Source of the DNA: Pseudodesulfovibrio pelocollis
Lineage (GTDB): Bacteria; Desulfobacterota; Desulfovibrionia; Desulfovibrionales; Desulfovibrionaceae
Direction: 5' to 3'
NCBI RefSeq assembly: GCF_030282845.1
Contig: NZ_JASTWE010000033.1
Location: forward strand, 1-43,567
Length of the DNA stretch: 43,567 bases
The notes below the pieces were generated by a model, which was not told where the DNA came from, made no database searches, and saw only the letters and a list, made by a program, of their open reading frames with translations. This document shows, one piece after another, positions 23,683 through 32,671 of this stretch (position 1 is the first letter of the stretch; each line of letters begins with the position of its first letter). Made by a program: the position numbers and the translations under genes.

Positions 23683-24600
23683 CTACCTGGCGCTGAAGAT
23701 GCGCTCGAAGACCCTGAGCACGGCCAGGCCGTCTTCGCCGGGAATGGGCACCGGGGTGTTGTTGCGCAGGGCGGCAAGGAACTGGGTCAGCTCCTCCTTG
23801 ACCGGTTCGCGGAACATCAGCGGCCACTCGCGCACCGAGTAGCTCTTGTCGTAGGTGGAGAAGGCAGAGTATTCCTTGACCTCCTGAGTGATCAGGTTGG
23901 CCTCGATGTATTTGGATTCGCAGGCCACCAGGATCTTGCGGCTCTTGTAGGGCGTGACCCAGTTGGTGGAGATGCTGGCCAGGGCGCCGTTTTCCATCTG
24001 GGCGGTGATCAGGGCGCTGTCCTCGTGCTTGCCCAGGGTGGTGGACATGACCGCGTTGACCGACCTGAACTCCGAGCCGGTGATGTGGCGGATGAGGTCG
24101 ATATCGTGGGAGCCGAGGTCCTTGACCACGCCCACGTCCTGGATGCGCGGCGGATAGGGGCCGACGCGTTCGATCTGGATGGAGATGACGTCGTCGCCCA
24201 CCAGTTCCTTGACCCGGGCCACGGCCGGGTTGAAGCGCTCCACATGGCCGACCATGAGGGCCACGCCCATGTCAGCGGCCCGGCGGACCAGTTCCTCGCC
24301 CTCGGCGGCGGTGGCGGCCAGGGGCTTTTCGATGATCAGGTTGATCTTTTTTTCTATGATCTTGAGGCCGGTCTCATGGTGCAGGCTGGTGGGCACGCAG
24401 ACGCTGATGGCGTTGAGTTCGTGTTCGAGCAGTTCGTCCAGGGTGGCGTAGGCGGTCACGCCGAACCGGGCGGTGACTTCCTCGCGCGCCTTGGGGTCCA
24501 CATCGACCACGCCGACGACCTCGACCCCGGCCATTTCGGTGTAATTCCGAAGATGGACGCGGCCCATCCAGCCCAGACCTACAACTCCGACTTTGAGCAT
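23683..24600 (-). CDS. Gfo/Idh/MocA-family oxidoreductase
   Basis: 305 residues. The N-terminal NAD(P)-binding Rossmann fold has GVVGLGWMG (5-13), then the family's EKPLA motif (about 93-97) and the DLGSHDIDL segment with the catalytic-region histidine. It oxidises or reduces a sugar or sugar nucleotide. It is divergent from lpxB across a 139-base spacer. In several Gram-negatives a member of this family (GnnA) makes the 3-keto precursor of UDP-GlcNAc3N for amide-linked lipid A, and the context invites that idea; no aminotransferase partner (GnnB) is visible here. ATG 24600 has AAGGA upstream. Confidence 0.88.
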   Translation of the reverse strand: MLKVGVVGLGWMGRVHLRNYTEMAGVEVVGVVDVDPKAREEVTARFGVTAYATLDELLEHELNAISVCVPTSLHHETGLKIIEKKINLIIEKPLAATAAEGEELVRRAADMGVALMVGHVERFNPAVARVKELVGDDVISIQIERVGPYPPRIQDVGVVKDLGSHDIDLIRHITGSEFRSVNAVMSTTLGKHEDSALITAQMENGALASISTNWVTPYKSRKILVACESKYIEANLITQEVKEYSAFSTYDKSYSVREWPLMFREPVKEELTQFLAALRNNTPVPIPGEDGLAVLRVFERIFSAR

Positions 24601-24739
24601 CGCATCAATTCCTTGTTGAGAGTTGGTGTTCGCGCCCGCCTTACTACCCGCTCGGTGCGCGCTTGGCAACCCCGGCATGAGCGGGCGACGCGGTGACACC
24701 CGCCTTGCCCCCAGGCCGCACATGGGATACTCAGCGGAC

Positions 24740-25879
24740 ATGCTGACGGACAATTCACACGCCCCCATCTGGATCAGCGTTGGCGAGGCCTCCGGCGACC
24801 TGCACGGGGCCGAGCTGATGAAACACCTGCGCGACCGGGACCCCGGCCTGCGCTTCACCGGCATTGGCGGCCCGGCCATGGGTGCCCAGGGGTTCGAGGC
24901 CCGGTACGATATGGGCCTCATCTCGCTGGTGGGCATCACCGAGATCCTTTCCGGCCTGCCGCGCATCCTGCTGCTTTTGCGGCGCATCCGGCTCGCGCTC
25001 AAGGCCGTGCGGCCCCGGGCCGTGGTGCTCATCGACTGTCCGGAGTTCAACTTTCGCGTTGCCAAGATGGCCCGGGCGCTGGGCATTCCGGTCTATTACT
25101 ACATCAGCCCGCAACTGTGGGCCTGGCGGCCCAAGCGTGTGGAATTCCTGCGCGAGCATGTCCGCCGGGTCATCTGCATCCTGCCCTTTGAGAAAGAATT
25201 CTACGCGCGCCACGCCATGGCCGTGGACTATGTGGGCCATCCACTCATGGACGTGCTGCCCCTTGAGCGGCTCGACGCCATGGCCGTGGACGACACCCTA
25301 ATAGGGTTGCTGCCCGGCAGCCGGACCCGGGAGGTTTCGACCCTGCTGCCCGAGTTTGCCGGGGCGGCCAGGCTGCTGCGCGAAAAGCGCCCGAATCTGC
25401 GATTTGTCATCATCCGCGCCCCGGGTATGGAGCGCCAGCGGCTGCTCTCGCTGTGGGACAGCGACATCCCGGTTGAGATAGTCGAGCCCGAGGCCCGGTA
25501 CGAGACCTTTCGCGCCTGCACCATGATGCTGGCCGCCGCAGGCACGGTCACGCTGGAGACCGCGCTCATCGGCACCCCGGTGGTGGTGGCCTATCAGGTT
25601 TCCGCCCTTTCGGCCATGGTGGGCCGGATGCTGGTCAGGGTGGCGCACATCAGCCTGCCCAACCTCATCGCGGGCCGCGAGATATATCCTGAGCACATCC
25701 AGGAGCGGGCCACGGCCCCGCATCTGGCCGCAGCCGCAGCCGCCTGGCTCGATTCGCCGGACAAGCTCGCCGCGGTCAGGCGCGATCTGGCCGGGCTGCG
25801 CACCATGGTGGGCGAGCCCGGGGCTGCCGCGCGGGCCGCCGGGGTCATCCTCGATGATCTGGCCTCCATGAATTCCTGA
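24740..25879 (+). CDS. lpxB: lipid-A-disaccharide synthase
   Basis: 379 residues, close to the usual ~382. LpxB joins UDP-2,3-diacylglucosamine and lipid X to form the lipid A disaccharide at the inner membrane. The N-terminal SVGEASGDLHGAELM, the central GLLPGSRTREV nucleotide-binding segment and the YYISPQLWAWR segment are diagnostic. The ATG at 24740 is chosen because homology begins right after it; an in-frame ATG 18 bases earlier is possible. No other lpx gene is in the window, so it is separated from the common lpxD-fabZ-lpxA cluster. A clear terminator follows. Confidence 0.95.
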   Translation: MLTDNSHAPIWISVGEASGDLHGAELMKHLRDRDPGLRFTGIGGPAMGAQGFEARYDMGLISLVGITEILSGLPRILLLLRRIRLALKAVRPRAVVLIDCPEFNFRVAKMARALGIPVYYYISPQLWAWRPKRVEFLREHVRRVICILPFEKEFYARHAMAVDYVGHPLMDVLPLERLDAMAVDDTLIGLLPGSRTREVSTLLPEFAGAARLLREKRPNLRFVIIRAPGMERQRLLSLWDSDIPVEIVEPEARYETFRACTMMLAAAGTVTLETALIGTPVVVAYQVSALSAMVGRMLVRVAHISLPNLIAGREIYPEHIQERATAPHLAAAAAAWLDSPDKLAAVRRDLAGLRTMVGEPGAAARAAGVILDDLASMNS

Positions 25880-25906
25880 TCTCTTTCGATTGCCCGCAAA
25901 GACGAA

Positions 25907-25938
25907 GGGAGCCTCGCGGCTCCCCTTTTTCTATTTTT
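25907..25938 (+). terminator. rho-independent terminator of lpxB
   Basis: A seven-base perfect stem, GGGAGCC/GGCTCCC (25907-25913 with 25918-25924), has a TCGC loop and is followed by CTTTTTCTATTTTT. It starts 28 bases after the lpxB stop codon and overlaps the end of the converging MscS gene. Confidence 0.88.
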
Positions 25939-26767
25939 CGGCAGGATAAAGGTGCACGTCGCGCTGCGGGAAGGGGATGGAGATGCCCTCCTGGTCGAAG
26001 ACGAGCTTCACCTTTTCGGTGATGGCGAAGTAGGTGGGCCAGTAGTCCGAGGTCTTGACCCACGGCCTGACCACGAAATTGACCGACGACTCGCCCAGTT
26101 CTAGCACCTCCACCACTGGCGCGGGGGCGGGCAGCACCCTCGGGTCTTCGGTGACGATCTTGCGGAGCAGTTCCTTGGCCTTGAGCAGGTCGTCGCCGTA
26201 GCCGATGCCCATGACCAGATCCACCCGGCGAGTCTCGTTGGCCGTGACGTTGACGATGGTGCTTGAGAGGATGGCCGAGTTGGGCACGATGACCACGCGG
26301 TTGTCGGCCGTGGTCAGGATGGTGTTGAATATGCTCACGGATGTGACCGTGCCCGATTCCCCGGCCACGGTCACCCAGTCGCCGCGCTTGAAGAACTTGA
26401 GCATGATGAGCATGACCCCGGCCGCGAAATTGGACAGGGAGTCCTTGAGGGCCAGGCCCACGGCCAGACCGGCGGCACCCAGCACGGCCAGGAACGAGGT
26501 CACGTTCAACCCGGCCTGCCCGATGGCCATGACCGTCACTGCGGCCATCAGGGCGTAGTAGATGATGTTGCGCAAAAAGGAGCGCAGGGTGTCGTCCACA
26601 TGGGCCTTGATCATCATGGCCCGGGCCAGGGCCGCGATCTTGTTGGCCGCTGCCCGGCCGGCAAAAAAGACGATCAGGGCGATGACGAGGTTGAGGCCGT
26701 GGATGGAGACAAGGGTCACGGCCTGTTCGAGCAGCGACTGGATGGTCTCGGGGTTGAAGAAATTCAT
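25931..26767 (-). CDS. mscS: small-conductance mechanosensitive channel (MscS family)
   Basis: 278 residues, E. coli MscS size. It has three N-terminal membrane segments; the third is the pore helix with GAAGLAVGLALKDSLSNFAAG (Gly/Ala-packed), followed by the beta domain (GDWVTVAGESGTV, VVIVPNSAI) and the alpha/beta C-terminal cage. It opens under membrane tension to release solutes on hypo-osmotic shock. The start is supported by AGGAGGCG seven bases upstream of the ATG. It is followed, 126 bases later on the same strand, by a glycosyltransferase gene. Confidence 0.95.
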   Translation of the reverse strand: MNFFNPETIQSLLEQAVTLVSIHGLNLVIALIVFFAGRAAANKIAALARAMMIKAHVDDTLRSFLRNIIYYALMAAVTVMAIGQAGLNVTSFLAVLGAAGLAVGLALKDSLSNFAAGVMLIMLKFFKRGDWVTVAGESGTVTSVSIFNTILTTADNRVVIVPNSAILSSTIVNVTANETRRVDLVMGIGYGDDLLKAKELLRKIVTEDPRVLPAPAPVVEVLELGESSVNFVVRPWVKTSDYWPTYFAITEKVKLVFDQEGISIPFPQRDVHLYPAEK

Positions 26768-26893
26768 GACGCCTCCTGAAGTGGGTGATGGTCGAGAGAT
26801 GGGTGAGAGCGCGCTGCGCCTTGCGCTATGGGAATCCCTATCACAAGACGGTGCGGTGCGGAATACGGCTGGCGAAATAATACGGGAAAGTGG

Positions 26894-27652
26894 TCAGTTG
26901 TCGCCCCACTTGCCGGTTTCCTCGATGCGGATGTATTTCTGGAAGGTGTAGTAGAATCCGGCCATGGCGTTGTAGAACCCGGCTTGGCCGTCGAGCAGGC
27001 CGAGCTTGAGCAGGTAGAGCTTGAGGAAGCGGGCCGCGCCGTGGAGCAGGGCAGTGACCGGGCCGCCCCGGCGTCCCTTCTCGCGCAGGGCCTTGGCCCC
27101 TTCCTCGGCGTAGTAGTTGATCTTCTCCATGTGCTGGCTGAAGGATTCGTAGGGGAAGTGGCGGATGTCGCCGATGAGCCTGCCGGTCTTGCCCCGCGGG
27201 GTGAAGTGGTAGTGCGCGCCGCTGGCCGAGACGTCCATCTGGCCGGTGCGGAACACGCGCAGCAGAAGATCCGGATACCAGCCGGAATGCTTCATGAATC
27301 GATCGAAATAAAAAGAACTGCGCGATACATGGTAGCCCGCCACCGGCTCCTGCATGGCCAGCCGTTCGATGATGGCGGCGCGCAGCTCGTCGGTCAGGTA
27401 TTCGTCCTGGTCCAGGGACACGATCCAGTCGGTGCGCACCTCGGCCAGGGCGAGTTTGAACTGGGCCACCGGCCCGGGCCAGGGGTTGACGATGACCCGC
27501 GCCCCGCAGGACTCGGCGATCTCGCGGGTGCGGTCGGTGGATTCGGAGTCCACCACCAGCAGCTCGTCGCAGAAGTCGAGGGACGTGAGGCATTTTTCGA
27601 GCAGCCGCTCGCCGTTGAGGGTCAGGACCAGTCCGGTCACGGTTTCGCGCAT
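26894..27652 (-). CDS. family 2 glycosyltransferase, WaaE/KdtX-like
   Basis: 252 residues. A compact GT-A enzyme: VTGLVLTLNGERLLEKCL at the N-terminus, the VDSESTDRT nucleotide-binding segment (34-42), a DQD metal motif in SLDQDEYL (79-86) and a C-terminal amphipathic region with FYNAMAGFYY. This is the layout of the WaaE/KdtX group, which adds glucose to the inner core heptose of lipopolysaccharide at the cytoplasmic membrane surface. It is unlike the three large paralogs at 3.4-9.3 kb. AGGGAG precedes the ATG. Donor and acceptor are inferred from the family. Confidence 0.85.
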   Translation of the reverse strand: MRETVTGLVLTLNGERLLEKCLTSLDFCDELLVVDSESTDRTREIAESCGARVIVNPWPGPVAQFKLALAEVRTDWIVSLDQDEYLTDELRAAIIERLAMQEPVAGYHVSRSSFYFDRFMKHSGWYPDLLLRVFRTGQMDVSASGAHYHFTPRGKTGRLIGDIRHFPYESFSQHMEKINYYAEEGAKALREKGRRGGPVTALLHGAARFLKLYLLKLGLLDGQAGFYNAMAGFYYTFQKYIRIEETGKWGDN

Positions 27653-27748
27653 TGTCGTCTCCCTTGGGTGGCTCGTTTCTCATATCGGGTTCGTGCGGTT
27701 CGGTCCAATGCAAAGATGCCGGCAATGGCCCGGGCCGCAAAACCGATA

Positions 27749-27777
27749 CGGCCGGAAACGTCGCGCGTTCCCGGCCG
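27749..27777 (-). terminator. probable terminator of the uracil permease gene
   Basis: An imperfect 12-base inverted repeat (27749-27760 with 27766-27777, one mismatch) starts 24 bases beyond the permease stop codon. The minus strand continues with only a short T run, so the call rests on the stem and position. Confidence 0.5.
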
Positions 27778-27800
27778 GTGGTGTCGAGTCGGATTGAGGC

Positions 27801-29171
27801 TTAGAGGTCGGTGCGGTGGTCAGGGCCTGCCGGGGAGATCTCGTCGGGCAAGGGGTCGTTGCAGTCCTTGCAGGGCAGGACGAGGTTGAGGACCACGCCA
27901 ACGATGCCCGCAAGGCCGATGCCGCCCAGCTTGACCACGACCATGTCAAAGGTCATGCCGCCGATGCCCACCACCAGGATGATGGCCACGATGGCCAGGT
28001 TGCGCGGCAGCATCAGGTCGTTGCCCGCGCGCACCAGGGTGTTGATGCCGATGACGGTGATGGCACCAAAGAGCAGGATCATGATGCCGCCCATGACCGG
28101 GGTGGGGATGGTGGACAGGATCGCGCCGAGCTTGCCCACAAAGGCGAGGACGATGGCCGTGATGGCCGCCCAGGTCATGATGGCCGGGTTGAAGGCGCGG
28201 GTCAGGGCCACCGCGCCCGAGACCTCGGAATAGGTGGTGTTGGGCGGCCCGCCCAGGGTGGCGGCCAGGGAGGTGGCCACGCCGTCGCCGAGCATGGTCC
28301 GCTGGATGCCCGGGTCCTTGACGTAGTCCTTGCCCGAGATGCCGCCGATGGCCAGGATGTCGCCGAAGTGCTCGATGGCCGGGGCGATGGCCACGGGTAC
28401 GATGAACAGCAGGGCTTCGGCGCTCCATTCCGGGAAGACGAAGTTGGGCACGGCCAGCAGCGGGGCCTTGGCCACCGCGTCGAAACCGATCAGGGCGGTC
28501 CCGGTCCAGTTGGGCAGCTGGCCGGGGTCGAAGACGGCCTGGGTGGCGGCGGTGAAGCCGGTGAAATCAAGAACCAGCGAGGTGGTGTAGCCCGCCACGA
28601 TGCCGAGCAGGATGGGGATGAGCTTGATCCAGCCCCGGCCGAGCAGGGAGGCGAAGACCGTGGTGACCAGGGCCACGCCCGCGATGATCATGGCCGTGGC
28701 GCTGGGCACGAGCCAGGCCGAGCCGTCGCCGGTGCGGCCCATGGCCATGTGCACGGCCACCGGGGCCAGGACCAGGCCGATGACCATGATCACCGGGCCG
28801 GTGACCACCGGGGGGAGGATGCGGCGCAGCATGCCCACGCCAAAGATGCGCACCAGCAGGCTGATGATCATGTAGAGCACGCCCGCGCCAAAGAGGCCGC
28901 ACATGGTGGCCGGGATGCCCCAGGTCTGCACGCCGTAGATGATGGGCGCGATGAAGGCAAAACTTGAGGCCAGGAACACGGGCACCCTGCCCCGGGTGAT
29001 GACCTGGAAGACCAGGGTGCCCGCGCCCGCCGTGAACAGGGCCACGTTGGCGTCGAGGCCGGTGAGCAGGGGCACCAGCACCAGCGCGCCAAAGGCGACG
29101 AAGAGCATCTGGGCGCCCAGCAGCGCGTCCTTGGGCTTGAAACTGTATTCAGTGGAATGAACGTCACGCAT
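27801..29171 (-). CDS. uraA: uracil/xanthine permease (NCS2 family)
   Basis: 456 residues with about 14 membrane segments. Family marks are the N-terminal LLGAQMLFVAFGALVLVPLL, the substrate-site stretch around APAIEHFGDI with the conserved Glu, and GGPPNTTYSE with its Asn-Thr. It imports uracil by proton symport in the inner membrane. AGGAGGAG precedes the ATG. It lies downstream of upp on the same strand with a strong terminator between, so expression is probably partly uncoupled. Uracil rather than xanthine is inferred from the upp neighbour. Confidence 0.93.
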   Translation of the reverse strand: MRDVHSTEYSFKPKDALLGAQMLFVAFGALVLVPLLTGLDANVALFTAGAGTLVFQVITRGRVPVFLASSFAFIAPIIYGVQTWGIPATMCGLFGAGVLYMIISLLVRIFGVGMLRRILPPVVTGPVIMVIGLVLAPVAVHMAMGRTGDGSAWLVPSATAMIIAGVALVTTVFASLLGRGWIKLIPILLGIVAGYTTSLVLDFTGFTAATQAVFDPGQLPNWTGTALIGFDAVAKAPLLAVPNFVFPEWSAEALLFIVPVAIAPAIEHFGDILAIGGISGKDYVKDPGIQRTMLGDGVATSLAATLGGPPNTTYSEVSGAVALTRAFNPAIMTWAAITAIVLAFVGKLGAILSTIPTPVMGGIMILLFGAITVIGINTLVRAGNDLMLPRNLAIVAIILVVGIGGMTFDMVVVKLGGIGLAGIVGVVLNLVLPCKDCNDPLPDEISPAGPDHRTDL

Positions 29172-29231
29172 CTCTCGACTCCTCCTCGTGGTTGCGGCCG
29201 ACGCCCCCGCCGGCCCCGATATGACTCCCCC

Positions 29232-29259
29232 AAAAAAAAGGCACGCCGCCCGGCGTGCC
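29232..29259 (-). terminator. strong rho-independent terminator after upp
   Basis: A nine-base perfect stem, GGCACGCCG/CGGCGTGCC (29240-29248 with 29251-29259), is followed on the minus strand by eight T's (A's at 29232-29239). It lies eight bases after the upp stop codon and 60 bases before the uraA start, so uraA transcription must either read through or start anew. Confidence 0.9.
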
Positions 29260-29266
29260 CGACTCC

Positions 29267-29893
29267 CTATTTGGTGCCGAATATCTTGTCCCCGGCGTCT
29301 CCGAGGCCGGGGATGATGTAGCCGATGTCGTTGAGCCTCTCGTCAACGGCGGCCACATATATCTCCACATCCGGGTGTTCGCTCAGGATGCGCTCGATGC
29401 CCTCGGGCGCGGCGCAGAGAAACAGCCCCCGGATGGACTTGCAGCCCGAGTCCTTGAGCAGCTTGATGGTGGCATTGAGCGTGCCGCCGGTGGCCAGCAT
29501 GGGGTCCAGGATCAAGGCGGTGCGTTCCTCCATCTGGCTGGCGAGCTTGACGTAATACTGGACCGGCTCCAGGCTCTCCTCGTCGCGGTAGAAGCCCACC
29601 ACCGAGGCCTTGGCCCCGGGGATCATGTCGAAGACGCCGTCCATCATGCCCAGCCCGGCGCGCAGGATGGGCACCACCGTGACCTTCTTGCCCTTGATGG
29701 AGTCCACCTCCACGTCACCGGCCCAGCTCTGGATGGTGATTTTCTCGGTCTCGAAGTCCTTGGTGGCCTCGTATGTCAGGAGCCGGGTGACCTCGTTCGC
29801 CAACTGGCGGAAGCGGCTGGTGGAAATGTCATGCTTGCGAAGAATGCCGATCTTGTGCCGGATGAGCGGGTGGTCAACCACGTGTAGGGCCAC
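29267..29893 (-). CDS. upp: uracil phosphoribosyltransferase
   Basis: 208 residues, identical in length to E. coli Upp. It converts uracil and PRPP to UMP, the key uracil salvage step in the cytoplasm. The PRPP-binding loop is [14 protein letters not shown], and the C-terminal [18 protein letters not shown] is the uracil-binding region. The start is a GTG at 29893, supported by AAGGGGAAG just upstream and by family length; an ATG start further upstream would add an unconserved tail. Its product is functionally paired with the adjacent uracil permease. Confidence 0.96.
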   Translation of the reverse strand: MALHVVDHPLIRHKIGILRKHDISTSRFRQLANEVTRLLTYEATKDFETEKITIQSWAGDVEVDSIKGKKVTVVPILRAGLGMMDGVFDMIPGAKASVVGFYRDEESLEPVQYYVKLASQMEERTALILDPMLATGGTLNATIKLLKDSGCKSIRGLFLCAAPEGIERILSEHPDVEIYVAAVDERLNDIGYIIPGLGDAGDKIFGTK

Positions 29894-30070
29894 GAAACTT
29901 CCCCTTTGTGCGATGTGGGTTGGATATAGAACGACGGCTTCATGCCGCCTGCGCAAAACTTTCCTTTTCTAGTCCCCAGACCCGGTCGGGTCAAGGCCAA
30001 ATTGGCCGCCTGCGGGAACTCGCGGGAAAATGAATTTTACTTTCCAATGATTCCCGGTATATCGTGGGGC

Positions 30071-31849
30071 ATGAGCACGAAAGCGGAAAAACGAAGTTGG
30101 GAGCGCATGGCCGAGCCGTCCGATCAGGGGGTGCGGCTCGACAAGTTCTGGGCGCGCGAGCTGGCGGGCGAGGGCGTGTCGCGTGGCCGGGTCAGGGAGT
30201 GGATCGAGGCCGGGCTGGCCCTGGTGGACGGCGAGGCCGTGACCCGGGGCAAGCATGTCCTCACGGGCCGCGAGACCCTGCGCATCGGCGACGGCGGCGC
30301 GCCCGCGGTCGATGACGAGGCCAGGGCCGTGCCCGGCGAGGTGGCCATGGTCTTCGAGGACGACCATCTCATGGTCATCGACAAGCGGGCCGGGCTGACC
30401 ACCCACCCTGCGCCCGGCGAGCCGGGGCCGACCCTGGTCAATCACCTGCTGCACCGCTGGCCGGACATGGCGGCCGACATCTCGGGCATGGACAGGCAGC
30501 GGCCCGGCATTGTCCACCGGCTGGACAAGGACACCTCGGGCCTCATGGCCGTGGCCCGGACCGAGGCTGTCAGGCTGCGGCTGGCCGCCGATTTCGCGGC
30601 GCGCCGGGTGCGCAAGGTCTATCTGGCCATCGTCCACGGGCGGCCCGACCCGGCCAGGGGGAGTATCGACGAGCCCATCGGCAGGCATCCGAACCAGAAG
30701 ACGCGCATGGCTGTGACCCCCAGGGGCGGACGCGAGGCCCTGAGCGACTACCGGGTGCTGTGGACCGGCCCGCGCGGCCTGGCCAGCCTTGTGGCCGTGC
30801 GCATCCACACCGGACGCACCCACCAGATCCGGGTCCACATGGCCCACATCGGCCATCCCCTGCTGGGGGACGCGGCCTACGGTTCGCGCGAGAACGCCGA
30901 GTGGTCGCGCAGGCCGGACAGGCTGGCCGGGCTGGCCCCGCGCCAGATGCTCCATGCCTTTCATCTTGCCCTGCGCCATCCGGCCACGGCCGCGCCGCTC
31001 ATCCTGTGGCGCGAGCCGCCCGATGATTTTTGCTCCCTGCTGGCCGCCCTGCCCCGGGAGTGCCTGCGGGTGGGCATCGTGGGCATGCCGGGCAGCGGCA
31101 AGTCGGCCCTGCTCGGGTTCCTGCGCCGGGCCGGGCATCCCTGCTTCAGCGCGGACGAGGCCGTGGGCTGGCTCTACGAGCCGGGCGGCGACGGCGCATC
31201 CATGCTCGGCAGCCGGTTCGGCGGCGCGTACCTGCGCGAGGACGGCGGGGTGGACCGGCCCGCGCTCTTTGCGGCCATGCGCGGGTCAGGCGGGCTGCGG
31301 CGCGAGGTCATGGACATGATCCATCCCATGGTCCGCCACCAGTGCGAGATGTTTTTCCGCGCCCATCGCGACGCCCCCGTGGCCTATGCCGAGGTGCCGC
31401 TGCTGCTTGAAGGCGGCTGGCACACCGACGGGATGGTGGACATGGTGGCCGGGGTGCGCTGCCCGGACGCCCTGCGCACCGGCGAACTGCTCCGGGCGCG
31501 CGGCCTGGACGCCGAGACCCTGGCCGTGTTCGACTCCTGGCAATGGCCCGAAGCGGACAAGCTGGCCGCCTGTCACGTGGTTCTGGACAACGACGCCGGG
31601 CTGGCCCGGCTGGAGGCCGAGGCCGTCCGGCTGCACGGACTGGCCCTGGCCCGGTTCGAGGAGCGCATGGCCGGGACCGGAGCCTGGCTCGACGGCCTGT
31701 GGCCCGAGCTGGCCGCGACCATGGACCGCGAAGCTGCCGGAGAACTGGCCCTGATGGCCGAGGAGGCCGAGGGGGACGAGGCGGAAGAGGCGGACGGGAT
31801 CGGGGAGGGCGAATGGTCTGCGGACCCGGGTGAGGACGACGATCAATGA
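30071..31849 (+). CDS. RluA/RluD-type pseudouridine synthase fused to dephospho-CoA kinase
   Basis: 592 residues, two enzymes in one chain. Residues ~15-60 are an S4 RNA-binding domain (VRLDKFWARELAGEG). The pseudouridine synthase core follows, with catalytic D152 in HRLDKDTSG and the HTGRTHQIRVHMAHIG block. From residue ~333 comes a CoaE domain: P-loop GMPGSGKS (338-345), CFSADEAV for the usual DAD-type motif, EVPLLLEGG and the lid-region QWPEADK. It would both modify rRNA uridines and phosphorylate dephospho-CoA in the last step of CoA synthesis. The C-terminal ~50 residues are very acidic. Start is ATG 30071; ATG 30107 with GGGAG is an alternative. The stop overlaps the rhomboid start as ATGA. 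Confidence 0.93.
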   Translation: MSTKAEKRSWERMAEPSDQGVRLDKFWARELAGEGVSRGRVREWIEAGLALVDGEAVTRGKHVLTGRETLRIGDGGAPAVDDEARAVPGEVAMVFEDDHLMVIDKRAGLTTHPAPGEPGPTLVNHLLHRWPDMAADISGMDRQRPGIVHRLDKDTSGLMAVARTEAVRLRLAADFAARRVRKVYLAIVHGRPDPARGSIDEPIGRHPNQKTRMAVTPRGGREALSDYRVLWTGPRGLASLVAVRIHTGRTHQIRVHMAHIGHPLLGDAAYGSRENAEWSRRPDRLAGLAPRQMLHAFHLALRHPATAAPLILWREPPDDFCSLLAALPRECLRVGIVGMPGSGKSALLGFLRRAGHPCFSADEAVGWLYEPGGDGASMLGSRFGGAYLREDGGVDRPALFAAMRGSGGLRREVMDMIHPMVRHQCEMFFRAHRDAPVAYAEVPLLLEGGWHTDGMVDMVAGVRCPDALRTGELLRARGLDAETLAVFDSWQWPEADKLAACHVVLDNDAGLARLEAEAVRLHGLALARFEERMAGTGAWLDGLWPELAATMDREAAGELALMAEEAEGDEAEEADGIGEGEWSADPGEDDDQ

Positions 31850-32595
31850 TACCCATCCGGGACAACGTGCCCCGGGTGACCCTGCCCGTGGCGGTCACGG
31901 TCATCATCCTCCTCAATGCGGCGATCTTTCTATACAGCCTCGGGCTTGACCCGCGCTCCCTGGCCCATCTCTTTCATGTCCACGGGGTGGTCCCGGCCCG
32001 GTTCTTCGAGCCTTCCTGGGCCATGGGGGCCGGGTATCCCGAGACCCTGGGCTGGCCGCTGGTCTCCTACATGTTCCTGCACGGCGGCTGGGTCCATGTC
32101 ATTCTGAACATGTGGATGCTCTGGATCTTCGGCGACAACATCGAGGACGTCACCGGCCATTCCGGCTTCGTGATCTTCTATCTGCTGTGCGGGCTGGCCG
32201 CAGTCGGGCTACAGATGCTCTTCGGCCAGTCCTCGTCGGTGCCCATCATCGGCGCGTCCGGGGCCGTGGCCGGTGTCATGGGCGCGTACATCATGCTCTA
32301 TCCCCACGGCCGGGTGCTGACCCTGGTGCCCATCCTCTTCATACCGCTCTTCCTGCGGATACCCGCAGGCCTCTTCCTGGCCGTGTGGTTCCTGTCCCAG
32401 CTGGTGGCCGGGCTGATCTCGAGCGCCGAAGGTGCCCAGAACGTGGCCTGGTGGGCCCACGTGGGCGGCTTCGTGGCCGGAAGCGGCCTGATCCACTGGT
32501 TCCGGCGGCCCGGCCGCTGCCGCTACTGCTACAATCCGACCACCAAGGATTATGACCCGGAACTTGATGACGCCCCTGAGCTGGACGACGAGTAA
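31846..32595 (+). CDS. rhomboid-family intramembrane serine protease
   Basis: 249 residues with six or seven membrane segments. The catalytic dyad is visible: S139 in GASGA and H205 in AHVGG. The oxyanion-hole HxxxN is present as H84/N88 in WVHVILNMW. Rhomboids cleave single-span membrane proteins within the bilayer. After the last segment comes a short cytoplasmic tail with CRYC (225-228), a possible half metal site, and an acidic end. It overlaps the upstream fusion gene by four bases (ATGA), so its translation is coupled. Natural substrate is unknown. Confidence 0.93.
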   Translation: MIPIRDNVPRVTLPVAVTVIILLNAAIFLYSLGLDPRSLAHLFHVHGVVPARFFEPSWAMGAGYPETLGWPLVSYMFLHGGWVHVILNMWMLWIFGDNIEDVTGHSGFVIFYLLCGLAAVGLQMLFGQSSSVPIIGASGAVAGVMGAYIMLYPHGRVLTLVPILFIPLFLRIPAGLFLAVWFLSQLVAGLISSAEGAQNVAWWAHVGGFVAGSGLIHWFRRPGRCRYCYNPTTKDYDPELDDAPELDDE

Positions 32596-32671
32596 ACCGG
32601 AGCGGGGTGCCCGCTCTGGCCCGTGCCGCTTCATTCCACGGCTTTTCCCGCTGACGTCCGGCCTGTCGCGG

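Noticed and set aside
32597-32630. Imperfect hairpin after the rhomboid gene as a terminator
   Set aside because: The stem has wobble pairs and no T tract follows.
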